In this document: piece by piece, positions 27,785-34,897 of the stretch
How positions within the stretch are numbered: the first letter of the stretch is position 1
Layout of the letters: every line of letters starts with the position of its first letter
Source: Salinarimonas sp.
GTDB lineage: Bacteria; Pseudomonadota; Alphaproteobacteria; Rhizobiales; Beijerinckiaceae
DNA length: 64,000 nucleotides
NCBI RefSeq assembly: GCF_040111675.1
Contig: NZ_CP157794.1
Coordinates: forward strand, 3,741,501 to 3,805,500
Direction of reading: 5' to 3'
Program-made: the position numbers and the translations under genes
The notes under the pieces: model-generated
Databases searched by the model: none
Seen by the model: only the letters and a program-made list of their open reading frames with translations
Told to the model about the DNA's origin: nothing

Positions 27785-28719
27785 GGCGCCTCCTCCTCGG
27801 CATCATCCGGGGCGAACGGAAGCCCCGAGGGCAGGTCGAGCGTGCGCGCGCCCTCGGTGAGGGCGCGGCGCAAGGAGCCGGCGCTCGCGTGCAGCGCGAG
27901 GAGGAGCGGCAGGCGCCGCGCGCCCACCTGCACTGTTTCCTTCAGCACCGAGAGCAGCGCGGCCCGCGTCGCCCGGTCGTCGAGCGTCGGCGGCGGCGCG
28001 CCCGCGCTCTCGTCGAGCATGCGCCGCACGCGCCAGTCGACGTAGGGGCGGCAGGGCTCGACGAGGTCGTCGGCGAGGCAGAACGGGTTCGACCGGCGCT
28101 TGTGGAATACGCCGAGCGAGGGAATCAGCCCGGTCGCCACGACGGCCCGCGCCGTGGCCGCGCGCACGACCGCATAGCCGTAGTTCAGGAGCGCGTTCGC
28201 GCCCTCCGCGTCGCGGTCGCGGCGAAAGCCGCCACCCAGGAGGCGCGGCCAGTAGCGCTGGGCCGCCTGCGCTTCGAGATTGTCCGGATCGCCGGAGCGG
28301 ACGCGCCGCGCCATCTCGCCGAGGCCGGCGTCCCGCCCGGTGAAATGGGCGAGCACGACGCCCTGCTGGGCGATCTTGGCGCGAACCAGCGCCTGCCAGA
28401 CGCGCTTGCGGGCGGGCTCGCCCGCCGCCGCCTGGGCGCGGTGGCGCTCGGTCTGGACATGGTGCGCGTCCAGCGGCAGCAGGAGCCCGAGCGGAAGGTG
28501 GTCCCTCCCGCTCGCGACCACGGTCGCCCCAGCCTCCAGCAAGGCGACGAGCGCCGCATGGGTGTAGCTCGCCCGGGCGTCGTCGACGACGAGTACGCCG
28601 ATGTCCTCGATGGGAACGCGGGCGTCCGGCTCGCCAGGGCGGGCGATCACGAGCTGGTCGAGCGCCGTCGACAGCCGCGTGCCCGGCGTGGCGATCTCTA
28701 GAATGCGGGACAGGGTCAT
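27781..28719 (-). CDS. cas1: CRISPR-associated integrase Cas1 (type II)
   Basis: The product has 312 aa from the ATG at 28719 with GAGGAGG 5 bp upstream and 10 bp after the cas9 stop. The N-terminal beta-domain (LSTALDQLVIARPGEPDARV, then DIGVLVVDDARASYTHAAL) and the helical catalytic domain are complete. Catalytic metal ligands are visible as Glu149 (in NLEAQAAQRYW), His206 (in LGVFHKRRSNPFCLADD) and the acidic DDLVEP segment at 217-222. With Cas2 it inserts new spacers into the array; no Csn2 or Cas4 is encoded, which defines the locus as II-C. Confidence 0.96.
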   Translation of the reverse strand: MTLSRILEIATPGTRLSTALDQLVIARPGEPDARVPIEDIGVLVVDDARASYTHAALVALLEAGATVVASGRDHLPLGLLLPLDAHHVQTERHRAQAAAGEPARKRVWQALVRAKIAQQGVVLAHFTGRDAGLGEMARRVRSGDPDNLEAQAAQRYWPRLLGGGFRRDRDAEGANALLNYGYAVVRAATARAVVATGLIPSLGVFHKRRSNPFCLADDLVEPCRPYVDWRVRRMLDESAGAPPPTLDDRATRAALLSVLKETVQVGARRLPLLLALHASAGSLRRALTEGARTLDLPSGLPFAPDDAEEEAP

Positions 28720-28729
28720 CGCCGCCTCC

Positions 28730-31700
28730 TCAGTCCCGCGCCTTGCGCACGCGACCGATCGGGTCGACGGAGACCTTGGTGAATTCCCGCAAGATCGTGT
28801 TGACGCGCGGCGCGAAGGGACGAGCATTCGTCGCGTCGTTGTGCTGTCGCAGCTCGACCTGTCCCTTCTCGGCTATGCTCTCGACGACGAAGTACTCGGG
28901 TCCATTCGCCCCTTCACGCATCAGCGTGTCGCCTGCGGAGAGGCTCATGACGAACGCCGCCCCGTCCTCGCGCGTCCGCCTCACGATCGGCTCGCGGCGA
29001 GCCAGCCGGCCGGCGGCGTCGAACAGGCTCACGACGTCGAACTCGGCGCGGCCATCCGGGCGTCGGAACACCGCGACGTGATGGTTCAAGCCCTTCTTCG
29101 CGAAGCCCGTCGCCACAGGCGCCATTATCCGCTGCTGCGCTGTGACGACGATGCGCACCCGCCGGATCTCCGGCCCCGCCTCCCCGAGCTGCGGGTAGGG
29201 CGGGACCGCCTTCTTAGGCACGCCGCCGCGCGCCTCCACGTGTGCGCGCACGGCCTCCCGCACCGCCGCGTCGCGGATGTCGCCGAGGCGGGCGGGGGAG
29301 AGGTCCTCGATGCGCTTGCGGGTGACGTAGCGCCGATAGGTCGCGCCGCCGCGGGTCTCCTCCGGCTCCTTCGTGCGCCCGAGCACCGTCTGCTCGTGCA
29401 GCGGCCCGGAGACCTTCTTGCGCACCCGGTGCGAGCAGACGATCTCGGCGACGGCGCAAGCGGCGTCGGCGCGGATTTCCGGCCATGGCGGCGGCAGGTG
29501 CGGGCGCGCGGCGCGCGGGTCCTCCTTCTGCGTCCAGTAGCCCGCGAGGCGCTGCGTCGCGCCGGGCGAGGCGCAGGCGACCACGAGCGCGTCGATCGCG
29601 TGGTGGCGATGGTCGGCGCGGGTCTTCTTGCCGTCCTCCCCGAGAATTGCGTCGAGCCCCCACAGATGCCGCAGCTGCGCCGTCACCCGCCCGGTCACGG
29701 CCTCGACGTGCACGGGCGCCGTCGGCCCCTCGTCGGGCCACAGCCGCTTCAGCTGGGCGAGCGCGGCGCGCGCCGCCCAGCCGGTGTCGTTCAGCTGGCG
29801 CGTCGTGAAGTCGTCGGGCAGGTTTTCGGCGAGAAAGCGCTTCACCTTGCCGCGCGGCATGCCGGGCTTGCCCTTCGCCGCCTCCATTCCGGCGATCCTC
29901 CGGCGCATGGCCTCCCAGCGCTCGGGATCGTGGCCGAAGGCCTCGAAGGGCGTACGCGGCCCCTTCTCGGCGTTGACGTCGCGCCGGCAGAGCGTCTTGT
30001 TGCGCAAGCCATCGTCGAAGGAGCGCGAGCGCGGCACGATATGCTCCACATGGAACAGCCCGTCGCGGAACAGGGCGTCGAAGCCGATGCGGTCGCCGGT
30101 GTAGGGGCATTGCTCGCCGCATTCCTGCCAGAGCAGCCACTTCTCCACGTCGTCTCGCGACGGGTCGGGGATGCCGGCAGCCGTCAGCGCGGCGTGCGCC
30201 TCCCTGCGGCGGCGTTCCTGCCGGCGCATGCCGTCCGCCCGCTCGTCGCGCTCGCGCTTCGAGAGCCCCACCTCCCGCGCGACCTCGATGCGGATGCGGT
30301 CGGGCTTGCCGTGGACGGCGATGAGATTGTTGACCACCTTGCGCAGCTCGTTGAGCGTGCGCGTCACGGTCGGGTTGCGCAGCTCCGCCAGCCGTCGGGC
30401 CTCGGCCGGATCCGCGGGGCTCGGCAGTCGCTCGAGCGCTTCACCGGTCGGACGGGCGCGATCGGGAAAGGCGGCGTCTCGCCAGGGCTCGTGCTCGGGT
30501 CCCATCAGGAGCGCGCCCATCCGCACGCCCGCCTCGAGACGCGGCAGGATCGCCTCCAGCGCCGCCGTCGAGTACGGCTCCCAGCCGGCCGGCAGGACGA
30601 GCCCGGCGAGCGCCTGCGCCTCGTCCTCCGAGAGGCCGAAATCGGCGACCACCCCTTGCGCGACCTCCGCACGATTCTCCCTTCGCGCACGGTCGGGGAG
30701 GACGACGATGCGCTGCGTCCCGATCGCGCGGGTGTCGGCGGCACGCAGCCGCTCCGGCACCTCCGCGCGCAGGCGCTCGGCGTCCGGCCGGTCGGCGAAG
30801 CCCTCGCCGAGAACGAGCACGAGGTCCGCCTCGAGCCGGTTGCCGAGAAGCGCCTTCTCGCCGCCGATCTCGAGGTTGAACCGCAGCGACCGCTCGGCCC
30901 CCGCCTCGCCGCGCGCCGCATAGAGCGGCTTCAACGCCGCGCGCACCTTCGCCCAGCTGAGCGAGGGGGCTCTCGCGAGCGCCGCGTGGATGGCCGCGCG
31001 CTCCTCGGCGTCGAGCGGGCGGGCGTTGCCGCCGGCGACCTCGAGGTTGGCGAGCTTCTCCAGCATGCGGCGCTGCTGCGAGATCCAGGAGCCGCGCGGG
31101 CAGAGCGGCGCGTCGGGCACGAGCGGGCATCGCCCCAGCGTCGCCGTGCGCCAGAAAACCGGCTTCTGCGCGAGGATCGTCTCCTCGATCGCTGCGCGGA
31201 TCGCGGGATCGCGCAGGCAGGCGTGGTGCGCGACCTGGGCATCGAGCAGCCGAGCCAGCTCCTCGGCGACCACGGCGCGTGTCGCATGCACGCCCCGGCG
31301 GCGTTCGGACGGCGGAGTCCGCGCGAGGAAGGCGCCGAGCGTCGTCCCGCTCGCGGCGAGGCGGGCGAGCGTCTCCTCGCGCGCGCTCGCGGCCGCGACC
31401 TCGTCGGCCGGCGGCGCGGCGGAAGCGCCCTCCCGCTCGGCGGCGTCGCGGCCGGCGAAATGCCGGCGCTGCGCCAGGTGGTGGAGCGCGCGACCCACGT
31501 CGTGCGGCGCGAGCGGCTCCGTGAGCCCGCGCAGGCGCAGGTCGTAGGGGTCCCGCGCCATGACGCGCGCACGCTCCGGCGAGCCGTAGGACGGAATGAG
31601 ACCGACCGAGGCGAGCAGCTCTCCGAGCGCGCGCTTGCGCTCCCGTCGTCGCCGCAGCCGCCTGCGCATCGCGCGCGCGAGGCGCCGCGCCTGGTTCAGC

Positions 31701-31834
31701 GGCGCGCCGTCGGCGTCGCGCGCTTCGGGGTAGAGCCGCACGCCCAGCGCGCGGATCATCGGCGCCGCCCCCTCCTCGATCAGCGCGAAGCCGATCGACG
31801 TCGTTCCGAGATCCAACCCCAGCGCAGTCGGCAT
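28730..31834 (-). CDS. cas9: CRISPR-associated endonuclease Cas9, type II-C
   Basis: The protein has 1034 aa, a compact Cas9 of the II-C subtype. RuvC-I is at the N-terminus (LGLDLGTTSIGFALIEEG, catalytic Asp8), followed by the Arg-rich bridge helix (ARAMRRRLRRRRERKRAL). RuvC-II has IRIEVAREVGLSKRERDE (Glu517). The HNH domain has VEHIVPRSRSFDDGLRNKTL with His598, Asn612 and Asn621. RuvC-III has DHRHHAIDALVVACASP with His745 and Asp748. The remaining C-terminal part contains the PAM-interacting region (YREW-like core around VAPVATGFAKKGLNHHVAVF). All catalytic residues are intact, so it should be an active RNA-guided nuclease. GGAGGGCGG precedes the ATG and lies inside an inverted repeat. Confidence 0.97.
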   Translation of the reverse strand: MPTALGLDLGTTSIGFALIEEGAAPMIRALGVRLYPEARDADGAPLNQARRLARAMRRRLRRRRERKRALGELLASVGLIPSYGSPERARVMARDPYDLRLRGLTEPLAPHDVGRALHHLAQRRHFAGRDAAEREGASAAPPADEVAAASAREETLARLAASGTTLGAFLARTPPSERRRGVHATRAVVAEELARLLDAQVAHHACLRDPAIRAAIEETILAQKPVFWRTATLGRCPLVPDAPLCPRGSWISQQRRMLEKLANLEVAGGNARPLDAEERAAIHAALARAPSLSWAKVRAALKPLYAARGEAGAERSLRFNLEIGGEKALLGNRLEADLVLVLGEGFADRPDAERLRAEVPERLRAADTRAIGTQRIVVLPDRARRENRAEVAQGVVADFGLSEDEAQALAGLVLPAGWEPYSTAALEAILPRLEAGVRMGALLMGPEHEPWRDAAFPDRARPTGEALERLPSPADPAEARRLAELRNPTVTRTLNELRKVVNNLIAVHGKPDRIRIEVAREVGLSKRERDERADGMRRQERRRREAHAALTAAGIPDPSRDDVEKWLLWQECGEQCPYTGDRIGFDALFRDGLFHVEHIVPRSRSFDDGLRNKTLCRRDVNAEKGPRTPFEAFGHDPERWEAMRRRIAGMEAAKGKPGMPRGKVKRFLAENLPDDFTTRQLNDTGWAARAALAQLKRLWPDEGPTAPVHVEAVTGRVTAQLRHLWGLDAILGEDGKKTRADHRHHAIDALVVACASPGATQRLAGYWTQKEDPRAARPHLPPPWPEIRADAACAVAEIVCSHRVRKKVSGPLHEQTVLGRTKEPEETRGGATYRRYVTRKRIEDLSPARLGDIRDAAVREAVRAHVEARGGVPKKAVPPYPQLGEAGPEIRRVRIVVTAQQRIMAPVATGFAKKGLNHHVAVFRRPDGRAEFDVVSLFDAAGRLARREPIVRRTREDGAAFVMSLSAGDTLMREGANGPEYFVVESIAEKGQVELRQHNDATNARPFAPRVNTILREFTKVSVDPIGRVRKARD

Positions 31835-31843
31835 GTATCCGCC

Positions 31844-31869
31844 CTCCAGTCTTGCAATTCAGACTGGAG
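31844..31869. promoter_or_regulatory. 9-bp inverted repeat over cas9 ribosome-binding site and tracrRNA promoter
   Basis: CTCCAGTCT (31844-31852) and AGACTGGAG (31861-31869) are perfect inverse complements around an 8-nt spacer. The left arm contains the cas9 Shine-Dalgarno sequence on the minus strand, and the spacer plus right arm cover the tracrRNA -35 box. It could be a repressor operator or an RNA hairpin hiding the cas9 ribosome-binding site. Confidence 0.6.
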
Positions 31870-31880
31870 GATGCTAGCTT
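31852..31880 (+). promoter_or_regulatory. tracrRNA promoter
   Basis: TTGCAA (31852-31857) and TAGCTT (31875-31880) are 17 bp apart, and TGC before the -10 gives an extended -10 element. Transcription would begin near 31887, right at the anti-repeat. Confidence 0.7.
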
Positions 31881-31886
31881 CATTAA

Positions 31887-31999
31887 CGTAGCAGATCGAG
31901 AGGCGGTCGCTTGCCGCAAGCAAACGGACCCCTCGCGCGGGCTCGGCATCCCAAGGTCCCTGCCGCGTGTCCCCGCCCTCGGGCGGGGACTGTCGTTTT
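31887..31999 (+). ncRNA. tracrRNA
   Basis: The plus strand carries an anti-repeat (31885-31921): GTAGCAGATCGAGAG is the exact complement of the 3' half of the array repeat, and CGG-CGC then CCGCAAGC continue the pairing to the repeat's 5' end with small bulges. After it come a linker with a short stem (around 31926-31965) and the GC-rich hairpin ending at 31990. Length about 113 nt, promoter and terminator are all as in type II-C systems. It would pair with pre-crRNA for RNase III processing and hold Cas9 to the guide. It is divergent from cas9. Confidence 0.9.
31969..31999 (+). terminator. tracrRNA 3' hairpin terminator
   Basis: A 10-bp stem GTCCCCGCCC / GGGCGGGGAC with a 2-4 nt loop, followed by TGTCGTTTTC. 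Confidence 0.85.
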
Positions 32000-32020
32000 C
32001 GTCTCGGCCGCCGCTGCCCG

Positions 32021-32419
32021 TCAGAAATAATACGGCACGCCGTAATAGCCGTAGACGTTGCGCCCGTATTCCGGATCGGCCCAGGGCGTCTCGTCGCGGC
32101 CGTAGCTGGGCGCCGTCTCGAGGTCCTTGCGGTTGAGGTCGACGACGTAGCCGCCCAATCTGGCGTCGAAGTCGAGCTTCGACCAGGGCAGCGGGTGGTA
32201 GCGCTCGCCGATGCCGAGGAAGCCGCCGAAGGACATCACGGCGTAGGCGACCTTGCCCGAGTACTTGTCCACCATGAAATTGTAGACCGAGCCGAGATGC
32301 TCTCCGGCCTTGTTGTAGACCGCCGTGCCCTCGACCTTGTCGGAGGCGATCAGCCGCTCGGTCTCGTTCTTCGGCGGGTCGCCTTTCGGAACGCCCGGGG
32401 TCGCGGTGGTGTCGGCCAT
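32021..32419 (-). CDS. PRC-barrel domain protein
   Basis: The product has 132 aa from the ATG at 32419 with GAGAGGAGG upstream. The PRC-barrel core runs from LIASDKVEGTAVYNKAGEHLG through VAYAVMSFGGFLGIGERYHP to LDFDARLGGYVVDL. PRC-barrel proteins in alphaproteobacteria bind partners in the cytoplasm or membrane surface; the family has no single enzymatic function. The C-terminus is Tyr-rich (PEYGRNVYGYYGVPYYF). No CRISPR connection is evident despite the position beside the tracrRNA gene. Confidence 0.85.
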   Translation of the reverse strand: MADTTATPGVPKGDPPKNETERLIASDKVEGTAVYNKAGEHLGSVYNFMVDKYSGKVAYAVMSFGGFLGIGERYHPLPWSKLDFDARLGGYVVDLNRKDLETAPSYGRDETPWADPEYGRNVYGYYGVPYYF

Positions 32420-32487
32420 GCTCGCCTCCTCTCGCGGATGCGAGCGGAACGGCGCGGGCGCGCTCGCGGTTCCGGCGCCGATCATCC

Positions 32488-32663
32488 GTCATCCCGGACG
32501 CCGAAGGCGATCCGGGACCTATACGCTCCGACGCCGGTGTCGCGGCCTGCAGGCCGCGTCGCGCCGCCCTCGAATGCCAAGCTTCGTGCCGCGAGCGCGC
32601 GATGCGCGCTCGAGCCGGCGTCGCGGGTATAGGTCCCGGGTCCGCTTCGCGGCCCGGGATGAC
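32488..32663. repeat. Dispersed intergenic repeat, family A, copy 2
   Basis: A 176-bp element with ends GTCATCCCGGACGCCG and CGCGGCCCGGGATGAC, matching the family seen at 598, 34703, 49752, 53241 and 60721. Internal inverted repeats (ACGCCGGTGTCGCGGCC..., CCGGCGTCGCGGGTATAGG) suggest extensive RNA folding. It lies between the PRC-barrel gene and the aminotransferase gene. Confidence 0.85.
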
Positions 32664-32699
32664 AGGGGTGGCAGGACTCGCGTCCTCCCGCACGAGCTC

Positions 32700-33572
32700 T
32701 CAAGCGAACCGGCTCGCGAGCGCGCCGTCCCCGGCGAGGTCGAGATAGAGCGCGCGCAGGCGCCTCGTCAGCGGGCCGGGCGCCCCCTCCCCGATCGCCG
32801 TGCCGTCGATGGCGACGACCGGCATGACGATGGCCGAGGCGGACGCGTAGAACGCTTCCCGTGCGGCGAGCGCCTCCTCCACCGTGAACAGCCGCTCCTC
32901 CACGGTGAGCTGCATCTCGTCGGCGAGCTTCATCACTGCGAGGCGCGTGATGCCGGGCAGGACGGCGTTGGACAGAGGTCGCGTCACCAGGCGATCGTCC
33001 CTGGTGATGATGAACGCCGTCGACGAGCTGCCCTCGGTGACGTATCCGTCCTCCACCATCCAGGCCTCGGCGACGCCGGCGCGGGCGGCCTCCTGCTTGG
33101 CGAGCACCTGGGCGAGGAGCGCCACCGACTTGATGTCGCGGCGCTTCCAGCGCAGGTCCGGCGTGGTGATCACCGCCACGCCGGTCTCCGCCGCCTTGGC
33201 GCCGACGATCTGCTTGGCCTGCGTGAACATCACCACCGTCGGGGGCGTGCCGGCCGGCGGGAAGGGGAAGTCGCGCTCGGCGACGCCGCGGGTGACCTCG
33301 ACATAGACGAGGCCCTGGTCGAGGTCGTTGCGCCGGGCGAGCTCGCTCATCAGCTCGGTCCACTGCGCCGTGGAATAGGGGTTGGCGATCTCGATCGCCT
33401 TCAGCGAGCGGTCGAGCCGCGCGAGGTGCGCCGCCTCGTCGACGAGCCGACCGCCGATCACCGCCGCGACCTCGTAGATGCCGTCGCCGAACAGGAAGCC
33501 GCGATCCATGATGGGGATGCTGGCCTCCTCGTAGGGAACGAACGCGCCGTTGACGAAGACGATGCGGGACAT
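32700..33572 (-). CDS. D-amino-acid aminotransferase (class IV, PLP)
   Basis: The product has 290 aa from the ATG at 33572. This PLP fold-type IV aminotransferase interconverts D-amino acids and 2-oxo acids. FVNGAFVPYEEASIPIMDRG and FLFGDGIYEVAAVIGG open the fold. The lysine forming the Schiff base is in RRDIKSVALLAQVLAKQEA, and the cofactor-phosphate loops are EDGYVTEGSSSTAFI and VLPGITRLAVM. The pattern matches D-alanine transaminase rather than the branched-chain enzyme, though the two are related. It is divergent from the DapA-family gene. Confidence 0.88.
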   Translation of the reverse strand: MSRIVFVNGAFVPYEEASIPIMDRGFLFGDGIYEVAAVIGGRLVDEAAHLARLDRSLKAIEIANPYSTAQWTELMSELARRNDLDQGLVYVEVTRGVAERDFPFPPAGTPPTVVMFTQAKQIVGAKAAETGVAVITTPDLRWKRRDIKSVALLAQVLAKQEAARAGVAEAWMVEDGYVTEGSSSTAFIITRDDRLVTRPLSNAVLPGITRLAVMKLADEMQLTVEERLFTVEEALAAREAFYASASAIVMPVVAIDGTAIGEGAPGPLTRRLRALYLDLAGDGALASRFA

Positions 33573-33756
33573 TTTTTCTCGGCCTTTCGGAGGAAAACGA
33601 ACCGGGCAAGGACACCACGGCGGGGCGCCTTCCTGCAAGCGGGCCGAGTCGCGCATGTCCGAGACGCACATGCGCGCTCGCGCGCTTGCGCGCGGCCGGC
33701 CCCCCGCCTAGCGTGCGCGCTTCCGCACATCCGACAGGCCAACCAGGAGCCGGCCC

Positions 33757-34689
33757 ATGCTCGACGCGTCCGCCAGCGGCGTCTACGTCATCGCCCCCAC
33801 CCCCTTCCACGACGACGGGCGCGTCGACGAGCGCTCGATCGACCGCATGACGGATTTCTTCCTGTCCGCCGGCTGCACCGGCATCACCGTGCTCGGCATG
33901 ATGGGCGAGGCGCCCAAGCTCGACGCCGAGGAGGCGCTGTCGGTGGCCTCGCAGGTGATCCGCCGGGCCACCGTGCCGGTGGTGGTCGGCGTCTCGGCGC
34001 CGGGATTCGCCGCCATGCGCTCCCTCGCCCGCGGGGTGATGGACCGGGGCGCCGCCGGCGTGATGATCGCGCCGCCCTCCTCGCTGAAGACCGACGACCA
34101 GATCGTCACCTACTACGCCAACGCGGTGGAGGCGATCGGCGCGGACGTGCCCTTCGTCGTTCAGGACTACCCGCTCTCCATCGGCGTGGTGATGACGCCC
34201 GGCGTCATCCGCCGCATCGTGCAGGACAATCCGAGCGCGGTGATGCTCAAGCACGAGGACTGGCCGGGGCTCGAGAAGATCACGACGCTGCGCGGCTTCG
34301 AGGCGGACGGCTCCATGCGCCACATCTCTATCCTGTGCGGCAACGGCGGCATGTTCCTCGACTTCGAGACCGAGCGCGGCGCCGACGGGGCCATGACGGG
34401 CTACGCCTTCCCGGACATGCTGGTCGACGTGGTGCGGCTGGCCCGGGCGGGCGAGCGCGACGAGGCGCACGACCTGTTCGACGCCCACCTGCCCTACATG
34501 CGCTACGAGCAGCAGCCGGGCGCGGGGCTCGCCGTGCGCAAGTACGTGCTCCAGCGCCGCGGCATCATCGCGTCGAGCGCCCTGCGCAAGCCCGGCGGCT
34601 CGGTCTCGGCCAAGGCCAGGGCGGAGGTGGACTACCTGCTCGAGCGCCTCGCCCGTCACGACCCGCGGGCGGGCAGGCCGATCGGCTGA
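33757..34689 (+). CDS. Dihydrodipicolinate synthase family aldolase/lyase
   Basis: A 310-aa TIM-barrel class I aldolase of the DapA/NAL family. Characteristic parts are GVYVIAPTPFHDDGRVDERS, GCTGITVLGMMGEAPKL (the substrate-carboxylate loop), the tyrosine segment VPFVVQDYPLSIGV and the Schiff-base lysine in SAVMLKHEDWPGLEKI. It differs from true DapA around the carboxylate loop (MMGEAPKL in place of GTTGESATL), so another 2-oxo-acid aldolase or dehydratase role is likely. CCAGGAG lies before the ATG. Confidence 0.85.
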   Translation: MLDASASGVYVIAPTPFHDDGRVDERSIDRMTDFFLSAGCTGITVLGMMGEAPKLDAEEALSVASQVIRRATVPVVVGVSAPGFAAMRSLARGVMDRGAAGVMIAPPSSLKTDDQIVTYYANAVEAIGADVPFVVQDYPLSIGVVMTPGVIRRIVQDNPSAVMLKHEDWPGLEKITTLRGFEADGSMRHISILCGNGGMFLDFETERGADGAMTGYAFPDMLVDVVRLARAGERDEAHDLFDAHLPYMRYEQQPGAGLAVRKYVLQRRGIIASSALRKPGGSVSAKARAEVDYLLERLARHDPRAGRPIG

Positions 34690-34702
34690 GCACAATTTGT
34701 CT

Positions 34703-34887
34703 GTCATCCCGGATTGCCAAGCAAGTCCGGGACCTAGATCCTCCAGCGTATGTTCGGCGCGCGCGACAGCGCGCGCGTCCCGCCTCCGCGGTGATGAAGT
34801 CATCCCGCGGGAGGGACGCGGCGTGAACGCCGCTCGGGACAAGGCGGCGGCTCTGGGTCCCGGATCGCCTTCGGCGTCCGGGATGAC
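34703..34887. repeat. Dispersed intergenic repeat, family A, copy 3
   Basis: The element starts GTCATCCCGGATTGCC and ends TCGGCGTCCGGGATGAC. It includes the AAGTCCGGGACCTAGATCC block and the CCAGCGTATGTTCGGCGCGC segment, which resembles the ACACACGCTGGAGGATC block of the 204-bp tandem units in inverse orientation. It fills the gap between two converging genes. Confidence 0.85.
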
Positions 34888-34897
34888 ATGCTTTCGA

